A stretch of DNA of 64,000 nt, from NCBI GenBank assembly GCA_944548615.1, contig OX155960.1, positions 11,284,365 through 11,348,364 of the forward strand. Reading direction: 5' to 3'. Made by a program: the position numbers and the translations under genes. Below the pieces are notes generated by a model. The model made no database searches and had not been told where the DNA came from. It was given only the letters and a program-made list of their open reading frames with translations. Positions 21,190 through 32,035 of the stretch are shown piece after piece (positions within the stretch are counted from its first letter, which is position 1; each line of letters opens with the position of its first letter). The stretch is from Micropterix aruncella. Taxonomy: Eukaryota; Arthropoda; Insecta; Lepidoptera; Micropterigidae.

Positions 21190-21580
21190 ATAGCCGACCA
21201 TGTTGAAAGTGTAAACCCAGCTGCAACTTTTATTGTTGGTCCCTATATCTTGGAATATGTCGAGAAAGAAGAAGAACGAGAAAACAAACACCTGTTTACC
21301 ATAGGTGTGCCATACAGCCCTCTATGCAGAGGATGCATGGAGGAAGAAGAAACGCCACAGCATGTGCTCATGGAATGCAGGAGCGTGGCAGAGCAACGGG
21401 AAAGAATACTACAATCTCCAGCATCTGTCCCGGAGGCCTGTAGCAACCCAAACAGGCTACTAACCTTCTGGGACAGCCTGGGTTGGCTGGAGTAACATAA
21501 ATAGAAACATGAGCCACGCACAACGGCCCAATCAAGAGGCCAAGTGCGGGAAAAAGCCCAGACTAACTAACTAACTCTGT
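21190..21580 (+). pseudogene. LINE 3' end with C-terminal Cys/His motif
   Basis: Encodes GVPYSPLCRGCMEEEETPQH followed by VLMECRSVAEQ, the CxxC...EETPQHVLxEC motif found after the RNase H or RT domain in several insect LINEs. The frame ends at 21495 (SLGWLE). The 3' UTR with GCACAACGGCCCAATCAAGA and a terminal ACTAACTAACTAA tail follows. About 80 codons of C-terminus remain. A related CRLCQGAEETPQHLMCEC motif is at 45183-45395 on the minus strand. Confidence 0.75.
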
Positions 21581-21748
21581 CGAGAAATTGACATACCTCG
21601 GCCCATTGGTTACCACCTACATGTTTAATGGGAGTCTTATGACGGCTACGGAATTCAAATGTTTGCTTGTCCTCAAAATGAACCCGAACATCGTATTGGT
21701 TTTGTTCACTGTTTATTCAACGTGAGTGGCACCTGTCATCTTATGATT

Positions 21749-22558
21749 AGCCCGGTGGCGTATTGGTTAGGTCGACTGATATTACATTGTAAGATTCCGG
21801 TTTCGATTCTTGACTGGGTCGCCATTTTCCGTTGGGTTGCATTTCAATTCCGACGACCGAATGCAAAAACAAAACATACACTTGTGAGAGTGGCCACCCT
21901 TCACTAGACTCCAATTGATTGTGAGCGAAGGGTGGTTCTCATCATGAAGTTTTCTCCGTGAATGAAAGTCGTGGGTGTCGAAGTAGAAGTATTTAATCAG
22001 AAGGTTGAAGTGAGTCGCCAGTTCTTAACGGCTTGATTGTTGTTTCGCCGTTGTGTAGTAGTGTGGGCGCGAGGTGAAACCGTAGTAGTGTGTCCGAAGC
22101 GTGTAGTCGAGGAGCGAGGCTTGACGATCGGTATCGCGGATAATGCAGGTACTGCTTGATAATGAAGCGCAGTCGCGATAACTGTCCACTGAGGGGTCGA
22201 TGTTTAGAGCGCGGTAACTATCCGCCAAAGGAATGATATCGATCGATTGAAATGTACTACGTTTTATACCGTGAGCGGTGATGTAATAGCTATGAGTGGG
22301 GTGTGACATGTGCCGCTTGCCTGTGCATAAATTGCCGAATTTAGTTGGAAATTAACTGCACCTGCCTCGTGTAGATTTGAGCGAGTTTGCGGTTTCCATT
22401 CTGTGGAAATTACTTTTTTGTTGTGGGTATGTTGGAGCGACAGGGCTCCAACACACTTATACACATGTTACACGGACACACACATATAAACACTTAATAG
22501 TAGGGGTGGATTGTAGTATGACAATAAACCCGCTCCTTGAGAAATATCACAATAAAAA
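21749..22558 (+). mobile_element. tRNA-derived SINE, copy 2, split by a solo LTR
   Basis: Head AGCCCGGTGGCGTATTGGTT (box A-like) with a diverged box B near 21807, then the CCGTTGGG block; after the interruption come CACACATATAAACACTTAAT and the tail with CAATAAACCCGC and CACAATAAAAAG. Removing 21883-22457 restores an order matching copies 1 and 3. Confidence 0.8.
21883..22453. mobile_element. Solo LTR (571 bp) nested in SINE copy 2
   Basis: Starts TGTGAGAGTGGCCACCCTTC and ends AGGGCTCCAACA, giving TG...CA termini. It is flanked by CACT at 21879-21882 and 22454-22457, a 4-bp TSD. There is no coding sequence. The 4-bp TSD and TGTGAG start fit a Gypsy-type LTR left by recombination between two LTRs, but no internal domain remains to prove the superfamily. 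Confidence 0.75.
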
Positions 22559-23339
22559 GTGAGTGTTCGGCCTGCCGTCTTAAAGGAAATTCCGTCAGCG
22601 ATCCCAGAAAATGAAGGCAACTCTCTAAAAGACACTTATCGGACCAGTCTTAAGTTAGCTTCAGTAACGTGGTACCTTTACAAAGTGGATGAAAATGCTA
22701 CAGATATCTTTGAACGCAAAATAGATCGCTAACAAACAGACAACTGCGAACCTGTGAAAATCTCGTATATGCATGCTGTGAGATTCCTGAAAATCATAAG
22801 GCTCACGTGGAAAAGATGGAAAATGAACAGCAGTTGAAACACATTCTTTATGGCATCATAAAGTAGGAGATCAAAATCGCGATGGCTTGATTCCAAGTCT
22901 CGCAATCTTTGTTAACGAATCTTTTTTTCGAAATTTGAGCACAGAATATAATTTAGAAATGTATAACCAGAAGTCGGTATGCTTTACTCCAGATGAGCTG
23001 CTATACCAGTGTTAAATGTATGCACTTAGCACTTAACAGAAACTGCATCTAATGCTTATATTAGTTGCAGATAAGCTTTTTACACCTTATTATAAATATT
23101 GTGAACAGCAAGAAAATGCATACTTGATATTTGATGGCAAGGGATCATCCGCATGGCTAACTAGGCCGAGAACTGTTCTATGGTGGCATTTATTTTGTCA
23201 ATGTTAAGTGTAATCGTCTTTATAGTATTTGAAAAGAAAAAAAGGTAAATGTTATCTAAGCTAAAGAAATAGCTTCCTGTTATGCATACCCCGAAAAGGA
23301 CTTACAAAAAAGCTAGAAAAAGAGTACAAAATCAATATC
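22559..23339. repeat. Degenerate repeat, left member of a direct pair
   Basis: 22765-23100 matches 24960-25275 in the same orientation, sharing ACAGCAGTTGAAACACATTC-type, CATCATAAAGTAGGA, TCGCAATCT and GCTGCTATACCAGTG blocks. The pair flanks the Jockey-like LINE at 23340-24905. The 3' part, CTAACTAGGCCGAGAACTGT near 23160, resembles the LINE 3' UTR at 37430-37460. Confidence 0.6.
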
Positions 23340-24905
23340 AACATCAAAATGTTCTTTATTCATATAGACACAATTAAATATTATTTTTAATTTATGTTCT
23401 TATGATGCGTCCAAGCCTTACTCCCAAGCCGTTTTGTCATTTACATAATCAGATATTGTATAGTATGCTTTTTTATACAATTTTGCTTTGATGGTAGCTT
23501 TAAACTTATTTACAGATAGTTCTCTAATAGTATGAGGAAGTTTGTTATAGAAGCGTATACATTGTCCCAAAAAAGAATTCCTTATTTTGTGGAGACAAGT
23601 AGCACGTACAACAAGGTTATGCTTATATCTAGTATTAACATTATGAGTGTCGCTTTTTTTTTAAAACTTGTCAATATTCTTGTGGACATACAACAGATTT
23701 TCGTAAATATATTGTGATGCAACAGTAAGAATATTTATCTCTTTGAATTTTTCTCTAAGTGAAACTCGAGGACCAAGTTTATATATAGCTCTTACAGCAC
23801 GTTTCCGTAGTATAAAGATGTTATTGATGTCCGCACAGCTTCCCCAGAGAAGAATCCCATAGGACATAATGCTATGAAAGTAACTAAAGAATACTATTCT
23901 TGCTGTATCTACATCAGTCAGCCGCCTTATTGTTTTAACTGCGTATGCCGCAGAGCTAAGTTTTCCTGACATTTTCTGAGGATTTGTGGGCCCCATTGTA
24001 ATTTGGAGTCAATTGTTATCCCTAGAAACACAGTTGAAGCAACAGGCTCCAGTCTAGTTCCATTTATTTCTACATTGGTTTGTACCTGCTTAACATTAGG
24101 TGTAGAAAATTTAATCACTTTTTTTTTTTCATTTAATAGTAGGTTTTTTACATTAAACCAATGGACAACTTTTGAGAGTGCATTGTTAACTTCGTCATAA
24201 TTGTACAATTGTCGACTAATTTTAAACGTCAAAGAAGTATCATCAGCAAACAATATAATTTCGTGATTATTCCTTATGTGAAAGGGTAAATCATTGATGT
24301 ATATTAAGAAGAGAAATGGGCCAAGAATGGAGCCTTGTGGGACACCCATGGTGACCATTGATCCTGGTGATCTTTTACCGTTTACATCAACCTTCTGAAT
24401 TCTATTTCCCAAGTAAGAAGTAAGAAGATCAAGAGCCTTGTTCCTAATGCCATAGTGATGTAATTTCCTAACTAGTGTATCATGGTGTACACAATCAAAT
24501 GCCTTAGACAAGTCACAGAAGATGCCTAATGCGTCTTGTGACTCTTCCGAGGCATTTAATATACCTGTCAATAGTTCGGTTCCCGCATCTATGGTTGAGC
24601 AACCCTTCGTAAATCCAAACTGTTTCTTATGAAGTAAATTATATTTGTTAAAATGAGTGTGCAATTGTCTAAGAATTAATTTTTCGAAAATTTTACTCAA
24701 AGTGGGAAGTACGGAAACTGGTCGAAAATTCGAGGGATCAGAAGTATCGCCAGATTTAAATAATGGTATAACTTTACTATGTTTCATCAGATCAGGAAAC
24801 ACTCCAGAAGTAACACAACAATTGAATATATATGCTAGATAAGGTGCGATTATTTCTATGATGTATGAAATAGTTTTTACAGAATATCCCCAAACAGAAA
24901 AGCTA
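23340..24905 (-). pseudogene. 5'-truncated Jockey/CR1-type LINE
   Basis: The minus strand encodes most of an RT. An N-terminal part reads through [68 protein letters not shown] and ILFADDTSLTF (catalytic FADD). A frameshift near 23990 leads into SGKLSSAAYAVKTIRRLTDV and YGILLWGSCADINNIFILRK; another near 23660 leads to a C-terminal tail in a third frame. A polyadenylation-like AATAAAGAACATTTTGATG ends it at about 23340. Endonuclease and ORF1 are absent, and the frame is broken at least twice, so it cannot move by itself. Confidence 0.88.
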
Positions 24906-25290
24906 TTTATTTATTGGCATTGGATTGTATAATATACTCCCTACCACTACTAAAAAACTGTATAATGATGTGCATGTTGTGAGATTCCCAAAAATCGGAG
25001 GGAGCGAGTGGAAAAGATAAAAAATAAATAGCAGTTGAAACACATTCTCTGTAGCATCATAAAGTAGGACATCAAAACAGCGATGGTTTGATTCCAAGGC
25101 TCGCAATCTAGGTTAACGAATCTTTGTTTCCGAAATTTTGAACACAAAATATTATTTAGAAAGGTATAACTAGAGGAGCTGCTATACCAGTGCTTAATGC
25201 ATGCCAGACATCACTTAACAGAAACTGCAGCTAAAGCATAATATTAGTTGCAGACAAGCTATTTATACCTCGTCAATTTTATAATCTACT
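24906..25290. repeat. Right member of the direct-repeat pair
   Basis: Matches 22765-23100 (see there). The first 60 bases, with TATACTCCCTACCACTACTA, also resemble the end of the LINE coding fragment at 15900-15930, so the repeat is probably an old LINE tail. Confidence 0.6.
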
Positions 25291-26044
25291 TCCTAACATT
25301 AATAAAAAGCTGGTGGACGTACAATTTGAGGGGAGTAGTTGGGATTAAACCCCCCGAAATCCGGCGTATTTTCGATTCATTGTACGGGCGAATTCAAGTT
25401 TGGTGGATGCCGCGCGCGTTGTTTCAATGAATGCGTCACCTGCGAAACTGAAGTCTGGATAGGAGGATAGAAATGAGCTGATCGAAGGATAGAAATTAGA
25501 TGTCATCATTAACAACCAAATATTTAGAGATGATGTTAAACAGAGTGCAAATTACTATAACTGAGCGTATCATGCGCATGAGTCACGCGATATATTATAT
25601 TACAACGAGACACACACATGCGAGTGTTTCGGAGAAACCGTCGTTCCCAGGAACGAGCTGCCTTGACCTATCTAACTGTGAGATCGGAATTTTCGAGACC
25701 CTTCCGCCGCGAGCCATCGTGGAGGATTTCGTTACGATCCACAAACGAGGTAAGTATGCATAATGCAGAACTGAAAAACGAGAAAAAGAAGAAGGAGCGA
25801 ATACACTGGAAAGATTACTAATGCTAGTACGACACGTGGGGCGTAAGTCGCCCAACCCAAAATTCAAATGCGTAGTAAAAAAATGGGAATTCAGAATTGC
25901 GCGAATGGCAGCAATGATCCCTCTTATTCGAAATAAAAGTGGGTGGAACTCGCCAGTACACGCGGATCGTTCTCTGTGGCGGTTTTTGTGTTAAAAGTTC
26001 GTAGTTCGAAATCTCTCAAAGTTTACCGAATTTTCGTTGTCCGT
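25291..26044. other. No gene seen
   Basis: Mixed DNA with short frames only. None shows a domain, and no repeat copy elsewhere in the window was noticed. Confidence 0.4.
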
Positions 26045-26160
26045 GTTATATTTTTTTTTTACCCACAAGACCGGTGTCTTATTGTGGAACCCGCCTTGTT
26101 GCCTTAAATGGCAACATCTTCTAGGTGGGCATTTATAGCATCACGCCGTCAAACACTCGA
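26045..26160 (+). repeat. Short dispersed repeat, copy 1
   Basis: GTGGAACCCGCCTTGTTGCC, ATCTTCTAGGTGGGCATTTA and AGCATCACGCCGTCAA recur at 31545-31625 with about 90% identity by eye. Preceded by a T-rich tract, and ACCCACAAG is shared with 30840. Possibly the edge of a LINE tail or SINE. Confidence 0.55.
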
Positions 26161-26225
26161 GAAAGAAACAAAGGAAGAAAGAAAGAGTTGCAGACAAAAG
26201 CAGGAAGAATAATTTGTGTGGACGA

Positions 26226-26563
26226 TGTTGCCGCAGCATTTTAATATGCCGTCGCTTGAGGATCGGCGAACTGCTGCGGATATGACTGCGCTACATGACA
26301 TCGCCAATGGGACGCTGGATAGCCCATATAGTTTCGAGCACCGCTCTGAAGGTGCCGCAACGTAAAACCCGATCTATACAGTTATTCGAGCCCCCGAGAC
26401 GACATTCTAACTACACGCGCAATTCAATGCTTAACCGATTGCCACGTACGTATAATGATAAATTCACAGGGCTTGACATTTATAGTAGAAACAAAATTAG
26501 CTTCAAATCGGCAGTACGAACCGCCCTTGAAGCAGCAGCGACAACTGCCAGTAATTATTGATT
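26226..26563 (+). pseudogene. LINE fragment: RT C-terminal tail
   Basis: Two frames joined by a frameshift near 26330: SLEDRRTAADMTALHDIANG then EPPRRHSNYTRNSMLNRLPR and YNDKFTGLDIYSRNKISFKS. This matches the C-terminal tail of the minus-strand LINE at 1501-2450 (VPPRSTRVSR...FNNRFNDLDIFS). It is truncated to about 110 codons and followed by an AT-rich 3' UTR. Confidence 0.7.
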
Positions 26564-27192
26564 TGCAATATGTATGTATAAATATAATATAACTTATATA
26601 TGTATTCCCATTTACTTATTTTGAATTTATGTTGTATAAGTATGATTTATATGTTTGCGGTTAACTCTACAACTTTTGCGGTCATTTGACATTTTTTGGT
26701 TGGTGGGGATGAATCCTTGCCGCGTGGACTTGGACGATGAGTTCTCCCGGCAAAGTTACATTGCCCATCTACAAATGCATCGGGAGGACTGTCATTTATT
26801 TCCGCGCGGTATAGATCCGTTTTCTCTCAACTAATAAATATTTACGGATGTATTGTATTTTTTGTTTCATAATTTAGTTTGTAAAATATTTTTCAAATAA
26901 TTTCGAACGGCGTAAGTTATAATCGGCACAAGAACATGTTTTTTTAAGAATTATGTATCTAATTATAAGTTCATGCTGTTACAAAAATAAAATAAAAGTA
27001 TTGCTGTAGTCAAAAGAGGGATGGAGAATGGTCCAAGAATTCATGGAAAGGTGATCAAAATAAAGGGAAAAGACGAGAATGTAGAGAAATAAATGACGAA
27101 AAACGCCGATGGTAGGCCGAAAGGCATGTACGTCGACGCCAGGAGGCAGGAAAGGTTTTGGTCAGTAAGAGTCCGACACTACCGAGTCACAG
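26564..27192. other. AT-rich, no gene seen
   Basis: Probable 3' UTR of the preceding LINE in the first part, then unassigned DNA. A purine-rich stretch near 27040-27090 encodes nothing recognisable. Confidence 0.4.
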
Positions 27193-27249
27193 GGTCAATA
27201 CTTGGATGACCGCCAAGTTAAATACTCGGCGGTCATCCAAGTATTGACC
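27193..27249. repeat. Perfect 22-bp hairpin
   Basis: 27193-27214 and 27228-27249 are exact reverse complements (starting GGTCAATACTTGGATGACCG) around a 13-base loop. There is no poly-T and no adjacent gene. It could be a foldback transposon remnant or a small-RNA precursor-like fold, but nothing supports expression. Confidence 0.8.
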
Positions 27250-27549
27250 GCGCCCAACGCATTTTCAACATTTACTGCAGCTTTTTGATGTTTGACTAAA
27301 ACCCAAATATTTTATTTTCGATTTGTTTTTGGTTCTTTAAAGAATTGGGCTGCGCGATTTACGCTCCACTCTGTATTATCTGTGTCAGAGGAATAGAATG
27401 TAACTGAGATTGGATTTGTCGTCTTTATATCTCAACTATACTTCAGCTTTTGAACTCATCTTTATTGCACTTGGCAATAATTAAGCTAAATAAACATTAT
27501 TTTTATTTTTATTAATTTATTTGTTTTAGTTTCCTTGCAAGGAAGGTAT

Positions 27550-28440
27550 TGTAGACGCACTTCTGTTTGTGTATGTCTGTTTTCCTCCACGGTAGCGCCC
27601 AAACGTTTCGTCTGATTAAGCTGAAATTTGGTATGCAGGCTTCTTCTTCTTCTTCCTCTCCGCCGTTCCCTCATTACTGAGGATCGTGGCCACTAGACAA
27701 CAGTTTGCCTACGAGGCTCCTCCACTTCGACCTGTCTTCTGCATGGCGGGTTGCAGATTGTATTGACCCTTTTGTAACTTCTTTGATGAGGTCGTTCCAT
27801 CTGGCCGGTGATCTACCTCTGCTTCTTCTTCCCTCCACTTGACCCCCGGAAAGCATTTTCTCTAGATTCTCTGGGTTTCTCCTGGCAACTTGACCGAAGA
27901 ACTGCAGGACGCTTCTCATGCATACGGTGTAGAGCCTCACTTGGATGCCGAGTTCTTCCAGGGCAGATTTATTGGCGCGGCGTGCTGTCCATGGGATTCA
28001 TAGCATTTTACGCCAACACCACGCGTATCCGAGCCTTCAGGGTCCATGTCTCCGATGCATAGAGAAAGTTCGAGAAAACCAGGATTCGAACCAGCCTGAC
28101 CTTAGTCCGCTTGCTTGTACCCCGATTCTTCCACAGCCTTTCTAGCCGATCTCATGGCCGAGATCTTGATCTGGCTTCTGCGCGAGACCTCCTTTTCGCA
28201 GTTTCCGTCGTTGCATATCATGGAGCCCAGATAGACAAAGTCTTTCACAGCTTGAAGGTCACTCAGCTCGTTGGTGCGTTGCATGGATCCAGTCCGGTCC
28301 ACAAACATGAGGTTGGTCTTGCTGCGGTTCATGTGCAGGTATGCAGGCATTGTGGTTGAAGTCGGTCCACCAGGGGCCGCGCTAGTCATACTTCAATCTC
28401 GAAATATTGGACTAAAGACAAATTTTGGTTCACATACATT
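27550..28440 (-). repeat. 'GGACCGATTTC' family, copy 3, split by an RTE-like LINE
   Basis: Left part CTCCACGGTAGCGCCCAAAC ... GAAATTTGGTATGCAGGC and right part GGTATGCAGGCATTGTGGTT ... ACTTCAATCTCGAAATATTG are the reverse of 17040-17200. The two halves are joined in other copies and here are separated by 27641-28337. This copy has also lost about 27 bases after GCAGGCAT. Confidence 0.7.
27641..28337 (-). pseudogene. RTE-like LINE, 5'-truncated and frameshifted
   Basis: On the minus strand: NRSKTNLMFVDRTGSMQRTN, ELSDLQAVKDFVYLGSMICN, then after frameshifts TVCMRSVLQFFGQVARRNPE and EDRSKWRSLVGKLLSSGHDP. This is the connection and C-terminal region typical of RTE-clade RTs. The 3' tail is a GAAGAAGAA-type simple repeat. 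An 11-bp TSD, GGTATGCAGGC, lies at 27630-27640 and 28338-28348. The catalytic core is absent. Confidence 0.8.
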
Positions 28441-28454
28441 ACATACATTTAAAT

Positions 28455-29125
28455 CAAATAATATAGTCGTGCCGCCCAAGTCTAGCCGAGAAACGAACCA
28501 TATTGGATAATATCCTTTGATGGATAAGTAGGGTAAAAAAAAGTGGAATAAGTAGGGTGAGTTGGAGCAAGTTTGGACGGACGTGCGAAATGAGTAGGGT
28601 AAGTCGGGGCTAGTCCGTGCGGAGGTACGGAACGAGTAGGGTAAATCGGGGCAAGTCCGGGCGGAGGTGCGGAATGAGTAGGGGTAAGTCGAAGCGAGTC
28701 GGGGCGGGAGGTGCGGAATGAGCAGGGTAAGTTGAGGCAAACCCGGGCAGAGGTCCGGAATAAATAGGATGTCGTAGCAAGTTTGGGCGGAGGTGCGGAA
28801 TGAGTAGGGTAAGTCGGGGCAAGTCTGGCTGAGGTGCGGAAGGAGTAGGGTAAGTCGAAGCAAGTTTAGACGGAGGTACGGAATGAGCAGGGTAAATCGT
28901 GACGAAGAAGAATGAGAAGGAAAAGAAGAAGAAGCAGAAGAAGCAGGAGAAGATGCAGAGAAGGGAATGGGGAGGGGAATGGGGAGGGGAATGGGGGGAG
29001 GGGAATAGAAGCGGAGGGTGATGTGCAGGGGGGGATTTGGGGAGGGGGGGGGGGGCTTTAGAGGTGGTTTGGTACGCGAAGGGTGACTGTTCACCGGGAA
29101 AATCTTGGGGTGACACAACCGATTA
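28455..29125 (-). repeat. Unclassified element with a 42-bp minisatellite and G-rich stretch
   Basis: End blocks TAGCCGAGAAACGAACCATA and ATCTTGGGGTGACACAACCG match, in reverse, those of 20320-20610. The interior differs: about eight 42-bp units (28545-28896), a GAAGAAG stretch, then GGAATGGGGAGGGGAATGGG repeats and a 12-G run. Long proline-rich frames on the minus strand are by-products of the tandem array, not genes. Confidence 0.6.
28545..28896 (+). repeat. 42-bp minisatellite, about 8 units
   Basis: Unit approximates GGGTAAGTCGGGGCAAGTCC then GGGCGGAGGTGCGGAATGAG plus TA. Units vary by a few bases each and by one or two bases in length. The 42-bp period is a multiple of three, which keeps frames open through it. 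Confidence 0.85.
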
Positions 29126-29429
29126 TTTTTTTGTATTTGAGGAGATGGGTGTGGGGTCCCAATTTCCTCTTTGCACCAGGACTTTTGACCACACCTAGTT
29201 ACGCCACTGATCCTATGACAAGTTTATAACGCTTGCATGAACAATTTATAATATATATAGCATGAGCACCTTAATAGTAAGTGTAAGTAAGCATAAGTAG
29301 GAATAAAATTAATATTAAAAAACATTTTTAAAAGCAGACTTTTATAAAAATGCTCTGAAAAGAAGAAAGATTGTTATAAGATTTATGACATTTTAAAATA
29401 TAGGTGGCCTGATTGTATCACTTAACTAC
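29126..29429. other. No gene seen
   Basis: AT-rich DNA between two element remnants. No repeat or frame is supported. Confidence 0.35.
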
Positions 29430-30120
29430 AGCACTGTGAAGCTCCTAAATACCTGGGAGTGAATCTAGACGCTTCTTTAATTTACAAAAGCCATTGTCAC
29501 AATACGAAACAGACAGAAGGTATGTTTCAGAAATAGCAACGTCAGGAAACTAACTGGAAGTATATGGTGAGCCAAACCAGCTACACTCAGAGCCTCAGTT
29601 CTGGGTCTATGCATCTCCACAGTGGAATATGCCACTACAGTGTGGAGTGGATCAACATACGCAAAAATGGTCGACACTGCTGTGAATGACGCTGCGATAA
29701 TTGTCTGATAATTGTCTGATAATCCTCAAACACACTTCTGTCGAAAACCTTTAACCGCTCATCGGAATGGCTGCCCCTGCAACACATCGTGATGTTCTAG
29801 CTGATTCTGAACGCCTAATATAAAGGTGATAGACGATCCAAGACACCCACTAGACTTGCAAGAACCACACCACAATCGCCTCAAATCGCGAAAATCATTT
29901 TTGGACTACACACAACCGCTCCAAGGCAGTCAATCTACGAACCGCATCACTCAATGGAGGTTCACTTGGCGAGGACGTAAAGAAAGAGATTGCACCGGGA
30001 GCCTATCTACCCAATACCACCTGGCGTGAACTCAACAGGCTGGTGATAGGTGTGACAAGAGAATCCCATATTCGGCTGTGGACAGCTGCAAGATGAAGAC
30101 CAACTGCTATCCTACCCCCA
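29430..30120 (+). pseudogene. Decayed LINE reverse transcriptase fragment
   Basis: Pieces in several frames: KYLGVNLDASLIYKSHC, RKLTGSIWWAKPATLRASVL, STVEYATTVWSGSTYAKMVD and, after stops, DPRHPLDLQ...RLKSRKSFLD. This is the post-catalytic region of an insect LINE RT. There are several stops and frameshifts, and ATAATTGTCTG is duplicated near 29700. The clade is not assigned. Confidence 0.65.
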
Positions 30121-30629
30121 GTTACGAACCCCTTATAATCACACACCAGGACCTAACCTGTTCCGGACACGTTAACGAACGAACGAACCTAGAACCTAGG
30201 TGAGCGGTTTTCTCGTTCTCTCCGCTATCGAGCCATATTTTGTGTGTCTTCCGAGGGCTCCGTGGTGTGAACCAGCGTTAAGCACTCGTAGCGTATCTAG
30301 TAGTAGTAGAGTGGACTGTACGGACGCGACCGGGCGCGGCGAAGCGTCGCATCGCACTCTTCGGGGTTAATGACACGACCGGCGGTGCGGTGCGGTGTTT
30401 TGTACCATTCGACGGACGCACAGCCGCAGCAGATCGTATCCCCATATTTCTATATTTACGCATGCTGTGCTTGAACCGCGATATTTACGCGTTGACCACG
30501 CTGGACTTTATAGTATTCTCGTGTGTAAGGAGCGCTTACACCGAGAGATGTACTGCTGCAACCTACTGCTTCCAAGTCCACGGAAAGGAACCTCATACTC
30601 AAATCTATACAGAATACAGAGTATTTTTA
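30121..30629. other. No gene seen; CG-rich patch
   Basis: 30310-30420 is CG-rich (GCGACCGGGCGCGGCGAAGC; GGTGCGGTGCGGTG). It may be the promoter-like 5' region of an unassigned element. No RT or gag frame is linked to it. Confidence 0.35.
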
Positions 30630-30800
30630 ACCGACTTGGAAAAAGGAGGAGGTTATCAATTTGTTTGTATTCGTTTTTAAATGTTTTTTACCTCAGAACT
30701 CCGTCATTTATAAACCGTTTTGGAAAATTCTTCTTTTATTTGACTTACAGATTGATCCCATATCAAATCCTATTTTGATGATGGGATCCAGGAGAAATTG
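30630..30800 (+). repeat. Interspersed repeat ('ACCGACTT' type)
   Basis: AACCGACTTGGAAAAAGGAG, GAGGTTATCAATTTGTTTGT and TTACCTCAGAACTCCGTCAT match the minus-strand copy at 2745-2887. Family known to me from lepidopteran DNA; its class is not certain. Confidence 0.6.
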
Positions 30801-31149
30801 AGGGAAGTCTTCAAATATTATCATATGAGTTTTTTTTTAAAACCCACAAGGCATATTTATTTATTTCCCAAAACATAATTAACCTTACAGATGATTTCAA
30901 ATCGTTAATTATTTTTCTAGGCTATTATTCTAGATTATAAATTTTATTCTACTATAGACTATTATTATAATTCTACTGTTAATAATTATTATTACTCTAC
31001 TCCATTACTATTACTATCATTATTATTCTAATATATAGATTATTATTCTACATTATTATAGCAAACGAGACAGAGGAATCCGTTATACTAGTTATACTAG
31101 TATTATACTAGTTACTACTTTTTAACAATTTTAATACTACATACTACAT

Positions 31150-31530
31150 ATTTATCTACTCGTAATTACTTGATTGCTAAGAAATGCTATTACCGTACTT
31201 TGTAGTTGTGCTAAGTTCACCGTCCAAATATCCAATTCTGGCTCAGTCGAACATAGTGCATTTAGGGTACGAAGCGTCCGCACCGTGAAGCAGTGTTGAA
31301 CGATGTTAGTTCTAGCTCGCGGTAACGCGAACAATACGTGGGTCCTAGCACGGTAGTAATTGGCGGGTACAAACAGACCGATTCTTCTAATGATGGTCGG
31401 ATTACCAATGAACCCCTAAGCAGTTTATATATGTGGCAGATTGACAGCCAATCTCTTCTTACGCTTAGTGAGTTGTACCCAACCATCCCCAGAATAAATG
31501 CCGTAGGATATATATATAGAAAGGGATAAT
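31150..31530 (-). pseudogene. LINE fragment: RT C-terminal tail
   Basis: Minus-strand GYNSLSVRRDWLSICHIYKL followed by LLRGSLVIRP, then a frameshift near 31330 into LPRARTNIVQHCFTVRTLRT and LNALCSTEPELDIWTVNLAQ. This post-RT tail is typical of a LINE group common in Lepidoptera. An AT-rich 3' UTR with TAGTATAATACTAG repeats runs to about 30840. Confidence 0.72.
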
Positions 31531-31544
31531 ATCCATGCTGTTTT

Positions 31545-31625
31545 TTCGTGGAACCCACCTTGTTGCCTATTGGCACCATCTTCTAGGTGGGCATTTGTAG
31601 CATCACGCAGTCAACACTCAGGCAG
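31545..31625 (+). repeat. Short dispersed repeat, copy 2
   Basis: GTGGAACCCACCTTGTTGCC, ATCTTCTAGGTGGGCATTTG and AGCATCACGCAGTCAA match 26089-26155. Confidence 0.55.
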
Positions 31626-31759
31626 TTACCCAACCCAGTATCGACCGCGCCCGCCGCTGCTTAACTTCGGTAACAACGAGGAGAACCGGTGTCAACGGGG
31701 CTATGGACGCTACATAGTTGAAATGACAATGCAGTTTTTTATGTTAAGCATGACCTGAT

Positions 31760-32035
31760 TCTACACTCAGGGTTGGCTGCTGACAAGGGGACTCCTCAAC
31801 GGTCAACAGCACAGACATAAAAGTGTATATACGCTATGTATATAATTTTGTATATCATAACTGAATAATTATGATAACCCGTTCAATTTTTACAATGAAC
31901 GGGTTATCATAATTATTCAGTTACAAGTTTAACAAGGTTAACAAGTTTTACAATGACATGGCTGTTGCACTCAGGGTTGGCCCCCAAAGAGGGGACTCCT
32001 CAATGGTTAACAGAATAGTCACGAAATTTTGTATA
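31760..32035. repeat. Two diverged direct repeats around a perfect 27-bp hairpin
   Basis: CACTCAGGGTTGG...GGGGACTCCTCAACGGTCAA (31764-31806) recurs at about 31968-32010. Between them, 31859-31885 and 31896-31922 are exact reverse complements (arms start AACTGAATAATTATGATAAC) with loop ATTTTTACAA. No gene is nearby. Confidence 0.8.

Noticed and set aside
28545..28896. CRISPR array in the 42-bp repeats
   Set aside because: Contiguous minisatellite units without spacers.
28393..29118. Long proline/serine-rich frames (241 and 168 aa) on the minus strand
   Set aside because: They are translations of the 42-bp minisatellite and the adjacent G-rich repeats; the period is divisible by three, so frames stay open by construction.
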